A stretch of DNA of 64,000 bases from Scleromitrula shiraiana (taxonomy: Eukaryota > Ascomycota > Leotiomycetes > Helotiales > Sclerotiniaceae). The stretch covers positions 3,100,001 through 3,164,000 of the forward strand of contig JABELC010000005.1 of the NCBI GenBank assembly GCA_028455995.1, in the 5' to 3' direction. Positions 23,860 through 35,870 of the stretch are shown here, piece by piece. The notes below the pieces were generated by a model. It ran no database searches. It was given only the letters and a program-made list of their open reading frames with translations, and was not told the origin of the DNA. Position numbers and translations under genes: made by a program. Within the stretch, counting starts at the first letter, position 1, and every line of letters starts with the position of its first letter.

Positions 23860-24784
23860 ATGTACTACATATATATATCTTAACGATGTATTAACTCGAT
23901 ACATTTCTGTCGCTATACGCCCCCGGATTTCTGCTCCCCCGAACGTCTTGTTGAAACTCCATCATTGCCGAGCCAAATTCATTATGATAAGCGCCAACCC
24001 CAAGGTTGTACGACATTTATAGAGCCGGATGGGCCATATTTGGAGTCAACGTTCTATTTGTTGGCTTTCAACAATTTACAATCGCGTTCAAGCTTTGAAG
24101 GAATATCACCTTACTCCGATGGTATTCTATATTGGTGATTAAACGCTTCACCGAAAAATAGAAAATGAATCAAATTTAGACTGAGGGCAAGGCATATTTG
24201 AGTTAAACGTTTGCTCACATAAAGCCGCCGCCCCCCTGCAGAGTACATCTTGCGGCAATTTAGTGACCTGAAAACATGTGATAGATACACTTACCTCCAG
24301 TAACAGATGAGATCATAAAATTTGAGTTAAGTATTGGCACGAGAAGCATGAAGTACCTAGGTATTATCTCACTGCATCTTAATGCGAAGTTTTGATATGC
24401 TATAGGCAAGTGTTTGTATCGCGAAATAGTTTGATTTCAAGTATTTGTATTTTTGCGATATCCTTACCCGAAAACATTTTGATAATTGTATTTTTCTTCA
24501 CGGATTTTATAAGTGAGTGTTACTTAATTGGTTCGTGAGTAGCGCAAGCAGAAAAATTCGCTGTCATTCAACTTATATACGCAAATGATGATGCCATCTG
24601 ATTGATCGATCAATATATACATGAATATAGAGTGGCATACCGGTAACCAATCGAAAACTTCATCATTAAACGATAAAGCTATTCTCCGCATCAGATGAAG
24701 GTATATAAATTAAAGATTACTGTTATAACATGATATCTAATACCGATCTCCATCAACTGCAATCATGTACGCAACCTCACACTA
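23860..24784. other. AT-rich intergenic region, no gene seen
   Basis: No ORF with coding character. It separates the broken Kre9-like gene from the P450 relic. Confidence 0.5.
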
Positions 24785-26609
24785 TCAATACTTTCTCTCC
24801 TTCACTCGAACAGGGGCACCATCTTTTGGATGAGAAGTTGCTTTCCCAGTGGTGTACAATCTCTCACCTTCCACCATCTGGCGTTTTACTGTTTTACCTT
24901 GCTGCAAGAGCATATCATCCCACTCATCCCAAGCCGATTCGATATCAAACTTACGAACAGTAAGAGCAAGTAACAGCTTGAGCTCTGCGTAAGCCAGTCC
25001 CTGACCAATACATTGTCGTTGTCCAAGTTGGAATGTGCGCCAGGTGTTTGGTGCTGGGTGTAAAGGATCCGTATCTGGTACCAAATATCGTTCTGGGATG
25101 AAGTCATGCGGGTGAGGGAAAAGTTTTGGATCGGTATGAATCATTCGAGGACTGTCAAGGAGATCAAAACCCTCACTAGGCCAGTAAATTGGCCACTTGT
25201 CATCAAAACCAGTAACATCAAATTTGAACTCCCAATGCCCTGCTCGGATGGTTGTGGTTGCGGGATTTAGTCGAAGAGTTTCTTTGATTACTGCCGTGGT
25301 ATACGGTAGTCTGTTCAATAATCCGGATTCTCGCGTATCCTTACAGAAGCTGTATCGGGATCGTTTCCAAGAATGGCATCATGCTCAGCCCGTAGCTCGG
25401 TTAGACAATTTGGGTTCCGATGAAGATATTCGAACAACCATGGAATACTCGATGTAGGAGCATCATCGGCAGCAAAAAATAGAATCATTAACTGGTATAA
25501 AATGGAAACAATGACGGATTCACTCGGATTTTCCGGTGCTTCTTTGGTCAATGACTTATCGTGGTGTTCTTTTGTTGCAGCTTGAACGGAGGTTTGGGGT
25601 CCACTCTGCCTTCCAACTACGAAGCCTTCTAATATGTACGGACGCAGGCATTCGAGCATCTCGTTCCTTTTTGCAACCAAAAATCATTTTGAAATGGGAG
25701 TCGTTCTGAAGAGAACTTTGATTGGGTTCAGCGTGATTTCCATGCGACTCAATTGTGCACGAAACAGCACACTGAATTTTTCGGGATTATCGGACTGTGT
25801 GTTTAGTCTCTTGAAAGATGTAACAATAAAACCGGAAAGTAAGATACAGAACTGCTCTCCCGGTCACATCAAATGTTAATCTAGAAGATATTTCTTCAAA
25901 TAGGAAAACTCGGCCCCATGCATTGTTCTTTCCACAGAGACCTTGAAGTACAGAGAAAAAAGCTTCAACTTCTTCCAAAATGTCTGGCACTAGAGCAGAT
26001 ATGTTACCCGCACTGAATGCAGGATTAAATGTGGTTCACCAATAGCGCCATTCACTACCACTCAGACTTCCAAAGTCCTTTCCATCTGTGATTGGGATGA
26101 GGTAGTCTCCTTCCATATGAGACTTTGCAAGATTGAATTTGCTGAGCGCCATTTGATTTTAGGTAGATGCTTCAATTGAAATTGCTAAAGGCTCGGCGAT
26201 AGGCCAAAGATCAAGATAAATGATCGGTGGTCGATGATCCTGCTCTGGATAGAACCTTTTCTAATTCTTGCCGAAATAGAGACCCAATGTCTGGGTAAGG
26301 TTTGCGTCCATAGCCCATTCTTGATGGAAGCTTAGAACTATTGGAAGGTATCCTAGAATGAAGGAATCCCTTAGTATAGGCTAAGTATCATCAGTATGAG
26401 TTGATAAGGTATGAGATCGGGAAAGGGTAACGAGTAAGACAATTTTCACAACCTACAATTCCTTGTTTCCGCAAGATTTTGAACTTATTTCTTGCATTGT
26501 AGAGTCTGGTTACGAACCATAAAGTTGCGACAGTTGCAAAGCATAATGCGAGTTCGTGCCAATCCCAAGTGGCGATTCGATATAGAGGAAGCAGTGAATA
26601 TTGGTTCAT
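24785..26609 (-). pseudogene. Cytochrome P450 pseudogene
   Basis: The N-terminal exon starts at 26609 with a membrane anchor (LALCFATVATLWFVTRL). The rest can be followed to 24785: FYPEQDHRPPIIYLDLWPI, TTFNPAFSAGNISALVPDI, an I-helix region FAADDAPTSS, KETLRLNP (ExxR) and the heme loop FQLGQRQCIG. At least four stops lie in the frame: TAG at 26261-26263, TAA at 26159-26161, TGA at 26036-26038 (in RYW*TTFNP) and TGA at 25684-25686. A one-base deletion near 25320 breaks the frame between RIRENPD and LLNRLPYTT. All four stops are one transition away from CAG, CAA, CGA and TGG. Fungal P450s of this type often modify terpenes, and a terpene synthase relic lies opposite. The heme ligand Cys is intact, so decay is recent. 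Confidence 0.82.
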
Positions 26610-27508
26610 GTAGAAGACAGGTACAACCTGTTGAGTTGAATGCCCTTCCGTGTTGACTGTTAGGGTGGAAAACGAGTATAGATAGTTGAAGGTTTTTGAA
26701 AACAGAATTTTGATACTTCAAACATCGATACTTCAAAGATTAATCTTTCCTCTTAATTTCTTTCACGGGCTTGAACACCACTACTGAATTGATATGCGTT
26801 CATTATTCATCTTCAATATTCCTAGGCAGGCATCGCCTGGCAGCCGGGGGTGTGTGGCACATCTGCAAATCATAAGCGTTAGAAATTCGCTTTTTAACGT
26901 CCCCCTGGTCTGGGTAATGCAAGCCACATTTTGGCGAAGCTCAAACTCCCCGATTAGACGAGAGGGGTTACGACTTTTTCAAGATGAGTTCGAGAATTGT
27001 GTGATCTAAACTGCTGGAAAACCAAATAAATATTATATATCCCCACGGGGTCTCAAATAGAATAGAAAGTTCACAAGCTCAGGTTCAAAGTATTGGCCAC
27101 ATGCATGGAAGGCGATGAATAGATTGATTCCAGGTTGGGCATCTGGTTGCATTCAGCATTTGAACATGACAGAAGGAGCGACGTGCCTTATCTTCAGCTA
27201 GGTGGATTTGAAAATCTCAATATTTCTTCCTGCAATCTCATACGTTTTAGGTATTCGGAGATACCGGAACCACATATCAACGACAACCATTGATATTGAC
27301 TTTCTGGTAACGAATAGTAAACAAAAGCGACATGACTTTTCTTCTTATATTTCCATATCCATTGATGTCATTACAATCCCCGTTAACAAGTAATAAATAG
27401 CTATATATTCTCACGAGGGACTGTGTTCAGATTGAAGTATCATCTACATCAACATAATTGGCACATAGTTTGATCATTCCATACACATCTTAAAAAACGA
27501 CCAAAACA
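26610..27508. other. Former shared promoter of P450 and terpene synthase relics
   Basis: The 0.9 kb lies between the 5' ends of two divergent pseudogenes. This is the layout of a bidirectional promoter in a metabolite cluster. No gene is supported. Confidence 0.45.
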
Positions 27509-28613
27509 ATGGGTTCCCTAGGAGAGATTGAAATTTCTGCAATCTGTCGTCCAATAGATACAACCAACATACCGCCTTACTTCTCTCGTTTCCCAGCCGC
27601 TATCAGCATCAAAAATGACGAGATTGAGAAAACTCTAAGATAACCTGGAGATCAAGCAACTGAACCCGGAACCTGGGTGCACCGTCGCATTCAAATTAGG
27701 CACACCTGTTCCTATGGAGATCCATTCGCAATCTGCCATGCTTCTTCCTTCCCAGATCGACTTGTCATGGCCGGAAGTATTATTGAGATTATGTGGATTC
27801 ATGATGGTGAGAGTTGCTCAATTAGCTTGAATCCCATTTTGTTTAATAGCTGTGCTAATATATTTCCTTCTTTCTGTTTAGATGTCACTGAAGAATTAAA
27901 ACTAGAAGAGGAAGTCAGACAACATGAAATGTTGAAGGAAGTACTCCGTGTTGATATTGATCCCGCAACATTCCAAGCCGAGAATTCTCGGCAATCAATA
28001 CTCGCCCGTCTTCTCCAAAAGGCCATTAAGATGGATCCAGCATTAGCGCCTTCAATGATCAATACTCTGAGGAATTATCTCGAGACTTTCGATGATCGTG
28101 ATGATGATTTTGAGAATATGTCTCTATATGCCATATCGCATTGCAAACTGTGGATATTGGTAAGTGAAACACATTATTTCCGCACCGCTCGTCACAAACT
28201 TTCTAATTCACATACCCAGGATTTCTTCTTACTTTATTCGTTGGGGAATGGGCACTGTCTTGACGGAAGAAGATTACGATTCTATTCGCAAGTATGATGT
28301 TGCTATGGACAACATCTTAGGCTTGACCAACGATTACTTCAGCTGGAATATCGAGAAGGATCAACCTACCGATCGAGTAAGAAATGGAGCTAGAGTCTTG
28401 ATGAAGGAACATGGTGTTACCGCGGAAGTGGCTAAGACTCCCCTACTCGGGATGATTGTAGAAGAGGAAGGAAAGGCTGTGAAACTTCGCGAATAACGGC
28501 TCAAGTCCCCTGCATCTAAGGAGCTTTTGCGTTTTATTGAAGCTATTGAGTTGTACGTTGGTGGAAGTTGTTACTGGCATTCAACTGCACCGCGATATCA
28601 AAAACTTGAATGA
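27509..28613 (+). pseudogene. Class I terpene synthase pseudogene
   Basis: Start ATG at 27509. With introns 27807-27881 and 28160-28219 removed the path reads MGSLGEIEISAI..., GDPFAICHASSFPDRL, the metal-binding motif HDDVTEE, YMPYRIANCGYW, RWGMGTVLTEEDYD and the NSE motif NDYFSWNIEKD, ending with SCYWHSTAPRYQKLE. This resembles the cyclase part of fusicoccadiene-synthase-like enzymes. Damage: TAA at 27641-27643 (TLR*PGD), a one-base frameshift near 28125 between ENMS and YMPYR, and TAA at 28494-28496 (KLRE*RLKS). Both TAA codons are one C-to-T step from CAA. No prenyltransferase domain follows, so the ancestor was either a stand-alone cyclase or lost that half. The catalytic motifs are intact, so decay is recent. 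Confidence 0.82.
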
Positions 28614-29074
28614 TTATATGACAGGGCTTTTGCAGGATTGACAAGTTATGGAATTGCTAGATAAGGTATTCAGCTAGTAGTTCGTGATTGGAGACATAAA
28701 CTATTTTGCCGGAAGCGTGTCATCTGCGGTAGGCGTAGTACAGATTCGTTACGGATACCTTGAATACTCAATATAGGTGTATTTCAATCATTCAGCTGAC
28801 ACTTCTGCTTGATTGTGTAACCTTAAACTATACAAATTACCTTCGTAATGATAGCAACAAATGAAGGTTGATGAAATCATAATAATCAAGAATTTTAATG
28901 AATATTCCATGGTATATGTACAGGGACAATATATATGTACAAGCAACTGTGTGGTACGGGGAGTTCTTTGAACGATACTGATTCCACTACATTTTTGTTT
29001 CCATCTCATCATAATCCATCACCCATTAAGAAAGTGAGAAAGAAAAAAAAGACTGACTCAAATTGTCACATAAT
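28614..29074. other. Convergent intergenic region
   Basis: Lies between the 3' ends of the terpene synthase relic and the arabinofuranosidase gene. Nothing else is supported. Confidence 0.5.
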
Positions 29075-30753
29075 TCAAGCAAAGCTAGTTCCAATGACAA
29101 AGCTCACATCATTGTTGAATGAAGTAGTAGCATCAAAAACATCAACACCACCGTTGCTCGCAGTGTAGAGAACGTTACTGTAGTGGCGGAAGTAGCGGGT
29201 AGGATAACTCCACGATCGAAGAGAGTTGCCTTGGCCGTTAAGAGCGGCTTGTGGACAGAATGTAGCATCCTCGTAGAATTGCTTGCTTCCATCATTGGCA
29301 TTGAGCAAGAGTGCAAAGTTATAATGTCTGATGTAACTACCAGGGGTATCCTTAGACTGGAATGAGAAGCAGGCAGAGTTTCCAAGACCGGCAACGACCG
29401 TCCAACTAGCTTGTTGCTTGACTGCAGTGGTATTGGCAGATGTAACAACTTGAGTATTGACGGTGGTACCGGTGTGAGAAATGTAGCGTGTTGTGTAACC
29501 AGGTGTGGTAACTCGAAGCGAGATTGAAGAACCAACAGTAAGTGCTGGACCGCTGGTCAAGGCTGCAGTAGAATACTTAGCAGCGACGATGTTGGCTTGA
29601 ACGGAGTTTTCAGTAGCATCACTTGGGTAACCAGAGGTCATTACACCTTCGTAGAATGTTCCCTGGGCACCATTGCTGTTGTCACCACCAATTCCAAGAA
29701 TGATAGCACCTTCTTTACTCATTGGGTTGTAGCCAGATACGCTTGGGCGGGCACCACTGTAATAACTGGATAAAGCACCAGTAGCAGCATTGCCACCGCG
29801 AATAGCCCATTGGTTTGGCTCTCCCTTGACGACTGCAGTCAAGAATCGGTAAGAAACAGATGGATTGGCAGCGTTGTTACTAGCACTGGCGCCAGAGAAT
29901 AGACCATTCTCTAGATCAGCCATAACCCAAGGGCCGCTTCCGGAACCAGTCCCCCAAACAGTGCTGTCACCGAAGTAAATAGCTTCCATGTGACCGTTTC
30001 CAGTATCGCGACTGCTGGTCTCAGCATTACCGTAGTCGAAACAACATGCACCATTGTAATGAGTTCCATCCAGAACTGCATACATTCCCTCTGCTGCATC
30101 ACCTGTAGCTGTACCAACAACAGCGTTGTTTCGATAACCGGTTCCGGGTGAGATAAAGACTCCGTATGCGTTCTGGCCATTCAAAGTGACTGGCGCACCA
30201 ATAGCACTTGCCAGATGATCATAACCACTAATATCTGGACCGCTAAAGCCACCAGGTGGGGCTTGAGTGAGATGGTTACCACGACCACTTTGATCGTAAA
30301 TGACTGTTATGAGACAGGTTGTATTTGCACAGAACGTGTCTTGCGCAGCAGCATTAGCGACACCACCAGCTGTTAATGGTGCAATAGTTGTTGTTGCACT
30401 ATCAGAGCCACGCTTAATCTGGTAAAGTGCACCTGTGAAAGCGTTGTACAAAGCCCGAGTGGTACTATGAGCAGCGACTAAAACATAGGGGAGTTAGTAA
30501 TTGCTCATGAGGAAGTGTCTTGATAGTTGAATGGATGGCTGGCTCCAAAAGGAACCATGAAGACGTGGAACATGCAATGAATAACGAACTATTCGATCTG
30601 TGTGAGGTGAAAATCAAGGGATATAACATGCTTACCACAGGGTGTTCCACCAGTGGAATAAAGATCGCAGGGTCCAGCGGAGACAACAGAGCTCGTGGCA
30701 GCAAGACCTATAGCGAATACGCTGGAGCGTTTAAAACTTGGCCGTGAAAACAT
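29075..30753 (-). CDS. abfB: Secreted alpha-L-arabinofuranosidase B (GH54 + CBM42)
   Basis: Exons 30636-30753 and 29075-30477 give 1521 nt and 506 residues. A signal peptide of about 26 residues (ending VVSA) precedes GPCDLYSTGGTPC. The GH54 catalytic domain (about 27-340) includes TTRALYNAFTGALYQ, YDQSGRGNHL, WVMADLENGLFSG and GGDNSNGAQGTFYEG. In characterised members the catalytic Glu and Asp sit in the latter two motifs. The CBM42 domain follows (about 345-506; ISLRVTTPGYTTRYISH, SYIRHYNFALLL, RYFRHYSNVLY) and binds arabinose side chains. The enzyme removes arabinose from arabinoxylan and arabinan, so it serves plant cell wall breakdown. Length and order match Aspergillus AbfB. The gene is intact although both flanking accessory genes are decayed. 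Confidence 0.95.
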
Positions 30754-32611
30754 TTCTGATGACCGTTCTTGAGAGACCGGTGGAATGAGTACTCTGTTGT
30801 TGACTTTGTAGCTTTCAACGAGAAGCTTGAACCGCTACCAATATAGAACTTGAACAATTATCTCTCAAAACAGTCGCAAGACGCATCCTTTTATTATAAC
30901 CATAGCATCTGTTAACATATCTAATTTCAAAATTATACGTGGTATGCGTTACTAAAGTGGCGCAAATTTCCTCCAATAATAGTCGTTAGAGCATAAATGT
31001 TTGTTATTTACATCTAGCATCACGCGGTGTGCATTCGGGGCTGTCTGAAATCCCCGTGGAGATGGTGTTGTCGTTTCCCAAGCATTGTACAAACAGGGGC
31101 ATTGTGACACACATGACTCGGCGGCCGCTTCCCGCAAGCATCAGAGGTGGAATGAAACTTTCCATTCTACTATTAGTCTCCGGGCATTTTCAAGAGTGAT
31201 TGAACAGGGGCATGTATCAGGGCATCCGTCCAAACTAAACGCATGTGTTCTACGCGTACCAATGAGCAGCATCCAAGCTAATTATACATGCGGAGTAATT
31301 AGATCTGAGGACTAAACGGCAGTTCTAATAGCCGCGGATAATTCCTACCCAATATTGGGAACCAAGACCATATGTACTATGCGCTCCAATTGGCAACAGG
31401 CAAGCTGATATTCATGGCTATTTTTGCGGAGTAAATCTGCAGGTCCAGTAGCCGCAGATAGTTTATATGCAATACCGGAATGCGGGGCCCCAGATCCCAG
31501 ACCGGTAATAACTTTGGGTCACATTGTGTGAAAACCATGCTCGCTTAAGCACTGTCTATCACTCTTTGATGTCGGTCCGACCACCTCGGCATATCGTAGC
31601 GAAGAGATGAGGAGAGAATGTAATGCCGACCATATCATTTTAAGCTGATATCTTGTTTCTTGATTCAAAGTCTAACCAACTTTGCATTGCATGCCCGGCC
31701 GAGCAAGGGTAATGTTTGGATTGGGATCTGCATAATTGTAGTGGCGGTACTTCCGTATAAGATCGAAAAGTCGATGGAAGATCTCTTCATCATAAGAGAC
31801 ATGCACATGCGAAAGTCTGGAAAGTTTGCGCTATCCGTAGACAATGTGGGAGAAAGTGTAAACAGAATAGCATCCCGTCCCGTATTACAAACGTAAGTAC
31901 GAACGACCACGCAAACGCAAACGCAGATCTAATTTATCGTACCGGTGGGGGTGCTATCTAACCCGACCAATCGATGATCATCGAGAGTGAAGGCAGGATT
32001 CATCATGGCTCCATCGCTCGTTCAACTTTTCATCTTGTTTTGTTTCCGGAAGAATGATTCTGCGATGGACATACAAAACTCTCTGGGGTATGGGAAGCAG
32101 TGGAGTGAGTTGCTTGAAATGGTGATGTATTCCGATATTTTCACAAGGATAAATGTTAATATTGTTGATTAGTCATCAATCTAAGCGCACATGACCTGCC
32201 ACACACCACATCATGCATGAAAAAAGTTGAGTGTCAACCCCGAAGGGTCTGCATACCATATTTGTCTTCATACCCTTTTTCAACGTCAGAAGCAGTTAGA
32301 TATATTCTCAGAAATGGAATCAACCATCATCAGCCTTCAGCTAGCAACTACAGTTCAGTTAGACTTTCCTAACCTCGCAAACCTTTCGACGTAAGAATTG
32401 TTTCCAAGCCACTCTCATATCAAACCACAGGACCACACCGGTCAACGAAACATCATCTATAATAACCTGATACCTTCGCCGTTTGATTTCAACTCATTCA
32501 AGTCAATTAAGTCTGTACGCGAGCCTCAATGTCTGGTTGAGGATATGCTATTAGTGTATGTTGATTTAATAATTTCCCCAGAAACCAAAGTCCATCTATA
32601 TATCTAATCAT
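30754..32611. promoter_or_regulatory. abfB upstream region; no gene
   Basis: This 1.9 kb carries the abfB promoter on its left side. A diverged direct repeat lies at about 31286-31360 and 31420-31490. The sequence CGGATAAT at 31335-31342 fits the published AraR consensus CGGDTAAW of Aspergillus, but Leotiomycetes use a different arabinose regulator, so this may be chance. No coding region is supported. Confidence 0.35.
31286..31490. repeat. Diverged direct repeat upstream of abfB
   Basis: The blocks GCGGAGTAATTAGATCTGAG...AATAGCCGCGGATAA and GCGGAGTAAATCTGCAG...AGTAGCCGCAGATAG lie about 130 bp apart and align over about 60 bp with several differences. This is an old local duplication. Confidence 0.55.
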
Positions 32612-33795
32612 TCAATCATTTAGTTGGAAACATATCGCCTTACCTTTGAGCCTTTGTTTCTGGCTTGCGGAGAAATAATATTGGTAAACAGACCTTATTA
32701 TCTTAACGAACCCCTGCAACTCAGGTAGGGTATCATCCTCTACCACCTTGGTTCTTGAAGGCGAGCATTCTTTTCTCTCTTCGTCTGCATATCGCACATA
32801 AGGTGCGTCAGCACATGTAGATTCAAGAATCAAAGCCTGAAGACAAACTAGGGATACGAACCTGTAAAAGGGTGACTCCCGAATACCTCCCAAGTAGTGT
32901 TGCGTTTACATTCATAGGGCGTTAATGCGATGAGATTAGCTGCCACAGGTAACCTCCAGCCTGGTCCGAATAATTCTGCAATTTCGACTGCTGCTTTTAG
33001 CACCTTGTGGACAGGTTGTTGGTCCATTGAAGATTTCTCGTAAAGCCCCTCACGGAGACGGATTACCTCGTAGGCCCACTTTGGATGTTCAGTTGTCGAA
33101 TCCATCGACACCTTAAAATCAGGTTGCAAAGCAAACAACCCCTTTTGTATTATATCCTGTGCTGACACGAATTGGCACTTATTTTCGATTTTAAGTGCAC
33201 CCTGCGATAGGTACTCTCCAAAGTAAAAGAACCCTTTATAGCCATTGCATTGTTTTCTCCGAAGCTTGTATAAATTTGAAAGGCCTTTCGACGTCGTATC
33301 GAATAAATGATAAGCTTCGATAAGGTCTAGGTCCCGTAGAAATACTCCCTTGGGAAAGCGAGTAGTGTCAATAATGTAAAGTTGGATATCCTTTAAATCC
33401 GATCCATCTCGTGCTTCTTTGTGTCGGTAAATAATATATTGTAGCGCAAACAACAGAGAACTCGTCCAAGAAACCAAGTTATCCGTACTAAAAGGCCACC
33501 AACGCAGATGTCGATTGAGCCGTCTCGCCGCCGTTTCATGGTCGTTACAAGCAAAAATATCCCGTTTGCTATCCTCTATTTTATTCCTGGCATCCTTAGA
33601 TTTCGTCCAAAACTCGTTAGTTGAACCATAAGAATTTGGTGTTGACACACGAAATAAATAGCGAGGTATATCATCGAAGGTCTCTCGAAGCCACGCCATC
33701 TCCTCCTTGGGGTTGAACAGAAGATGTTCCGGATCAGAATCAGCACTGGATAGATTTAAGCGTTGCAAATTCGTTGTCAAATCTTCCTCCGCCAT
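32612..33795 (-). CDS. DUF7587-type protein, ART-like motif order
   Basis: Exon 1 (32862-33795) and exon 2 (32612-32784) joined by a 77-nt intron (gttcgt...atgcag) give 368 residues. An alternative third exon would end the protein as LKDI at 32596. The domain contains PRYLFRVSTPNS (about 44-55), SWTSSLLFALQYI (about 108-120), LYIIDTTRFPKGVFLRD (about 138-154) and FGEYLSQGALKIENK (about 190-204). These blocks are typical of a large fungal family of unknown function (DUF7587). Their order, R-S/T, then S-T-S, then an E-containing motif near the end, resembles ADP-ribosyltransferase folds of the R-S-E class. That similarity is my inference. No signal peptide or membrane segment is seen. Confidence 0.65.
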
Positions 33796-34477
33796 TTCTT
33801 CGTTATTCTTGGTATGTAATGTCTCGAAGCAAAATTGAAGAAATATTTTGAAAGGACGTTATAAGGTCGAGTTGTAAGATCTATATAAAAGAATCAGGAT
33901 ATCTTACGATTGCTAAAAAGTCTCGACCCCGCTTTACGAGAGACATCCACGTTCGTCTTTCATATATCGGTAGCCAATCACATAGATACTCAAAGCGTTA
34001 CACGACATTGAGCATTCTAATGTCACAAATCATTTGAGATATGGATTGAGTAAGCTACTTGCAGCACTGCAATGCAACAAACCACAAATTCATAAATCTT
34101 TCGTTCTCGACTCATAAGAAATAAAATTAAAAGGTATAATCATTGCTTTTCTTTCCATTTTAGAGTAGGAACAATTGGGCTGAATGCAAGTGTATTCATA
34201 ATATTGAATAGTTGATATGAATAGTAACAATGTTACTCAAACTAGCATTTTCATATCTACAAGATTCTGAAGTCCAGATAACAATTTGATTTATATTCTC
34301 TAAACGCGTTTTCCTGTGTTTCTATCTACCATACTATTATATAACAACTTGACCATCATCTAGCCACTTCTATTTATCAACCAGAAGCTTCCCATAAGAT
34401 TCGATGTTGAGTTATGTCCAAATTGAAATCATTATTTAAAATTCTGGGTGAATCGAAACTGGAAGTACTGTAGATAT
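33796..34477. other. AT-rich intergenic region, no gene seen
   Basis: Upstream of the DUF7587 gene and downstream of the zinc-finger relic. No coding character. Confidence 0.5.
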
Positions 34478-35870
34478 TTATGTATTAGCAAGCTTTTTAC
34501 CTCTATAGTTCTTTTTATGTTTTCTAAGACTATCTGATGTAATACTAGAAAATTTCCCACACTGATCGCATGAATACTTTTTCTCTCCGATATAGTATCT
34601 AATAAATTTATATGATTTTTTGTCAATATAATTCCTATAGTATCCTTTATGTGTATATACTTTCTCACATATAGGGTATTAGAACTCTTTCACGGTAACA
34701 AGACTTTTACATTTTCCAAAAACTTTCTGATACTCAAAAAGATTATCGCTTCAAAAAAACATCTTATTGCAACCGGGGCATATACATTTATTCTTAGCCC
34801 CATCCTCATATTTCGCAAGGTAACAATTAAATTGATTAAATCGTGGATATATTTTCTCACATTTGGAACATAGATATTCTTTTGCATTTTCAGAGACTTG
34901 GCCGAAGTATTGCTTCAGACTTGATGAAAGACATATACTTTGCCACAGCCTTCTGTGGGGCAAAGTAGAAGTTTATCTAGATAATGTTTTTGAATGTGTT
35001 TCGTAGGTTTGTTCCTATCTTTAGTTTCGCATCACAGTAGAAACATGAATAGCTCTTTGCGATGTGTGTCTGTTGAAGGTGATAAACGTACCTCCATAAT
35101 CGAAATACTCGAGTAGGATCTTACTATATTCTGGGCATTGATGGCACTGGTCACGATGCGTCTGAATTCTGTGCTGGCTAAATTCAGCATCAGAATAAAA
35201 TATAGATGTGTTGTCACAAATATCATAGGGAGACTTTCTGGTTTTTTGAGTTTCTGGTTCTGAGCTTGAATCCTCAGACTCTACGTCCATTGTGAGCTGA
35301 ATAAAAGCACCTTTATCCGACTCGTATATTACTGTATGCTGAGAAGTTTGGGTGGGGGTTGAAGCAGAAACTTGGGCACTAGTATCTATGACCGGGGCAG
35401 TATTAGAGGGTCGAGGTGATGATGTTCCTCTAGCAATACTTCCTGGTGGATTGCGAAAGTTCGTTACATGAGAAAAGGCAGCAATAGCCTGGTTTTTATA
35501 GTGTTTTTGTCATGTTTATGACGTTTTAGTGGTTGAAGTATGAGCCGGTGGAGAAACAACTGCAATAGAAGTTTGGGCGGGTTTAGCTAATGTAATAGTC
35601 TTTTCATTATGAGTTTGTCCAGATGATAATGTTGATACTATATTCTTCGATAAACTAGAATGTCTAACTTTTTCTCTTTCCCTTTCTTTAACGATTTGGA
35701 AATAACAGATTGTAATAGACTAGAGGGGGCGGAAGCCGGAAAGCTCCTAGAGAAGGATATTGAATCATTTAATAGAAAACTAATAAAGCCTTTTGCAAGC
35801 TTTTTTGAAAACCCTCTACTGTCTTATCTACAGAAATTTGTCTTTTACTTATTAATGATGATGATGGCAT
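34478..35870 (-). pseudogene. Decayed C2H2 zinc-finger gene
   Basis: From ATG 35870 (MPSSSLISKRQISVDKTVEG) the minus strand keeps a broken coding path. It passes a Thr/Ser/Pro-rich linker (TSSPRPSNTAPVIDTS, TPTQTSQHTVIYESDKG), an acidic part (DVESEDSSSEPETQ) and at least four former C2H2 fingers: YDICDNTSIFYSD...HRIQTH, LCSKCEKIYPRFNQ, CICPGCNKMFF, YPICEKVYTHKG and YSCDQCGKFSS with a GEKKY linker. Ligand His residues are replaced by Tyr several times (NCYLAKYE, IRYYIGEKK, KHKKNY), and a ligand Cys by Tyr (YPIC). Stops occur at positions such as F*SDN (from RSDN) and EF*YPIC. Frame changes are needed after NKMFF and near 35500. Tandem fingers with TGEK-type linkers are DNA-binding; this copy cannot fold properly. 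Confidence 0.72.

Noticed and set aside
24785..25318. Short functional P450 fragment protein
   Set aside because: The heme-loop ORF lacks the N-terminal two thirds and is out of frame with the upstream part; it is part of the pseudogene.
29104..29535. Minus-strand ORF of 143 codons inside abfB
   Set aside because: It overlaps the well supported GH54/CBM42 frame and is a shadow in another frame.
31335..31342. Arabinose-regulator binding site
   Set aside because: One match to the Aspergillus AraR consensus, 580 bp upstream of abfB, is not enough, and Leotiomycetes have a different regulator. Kept only as a note.
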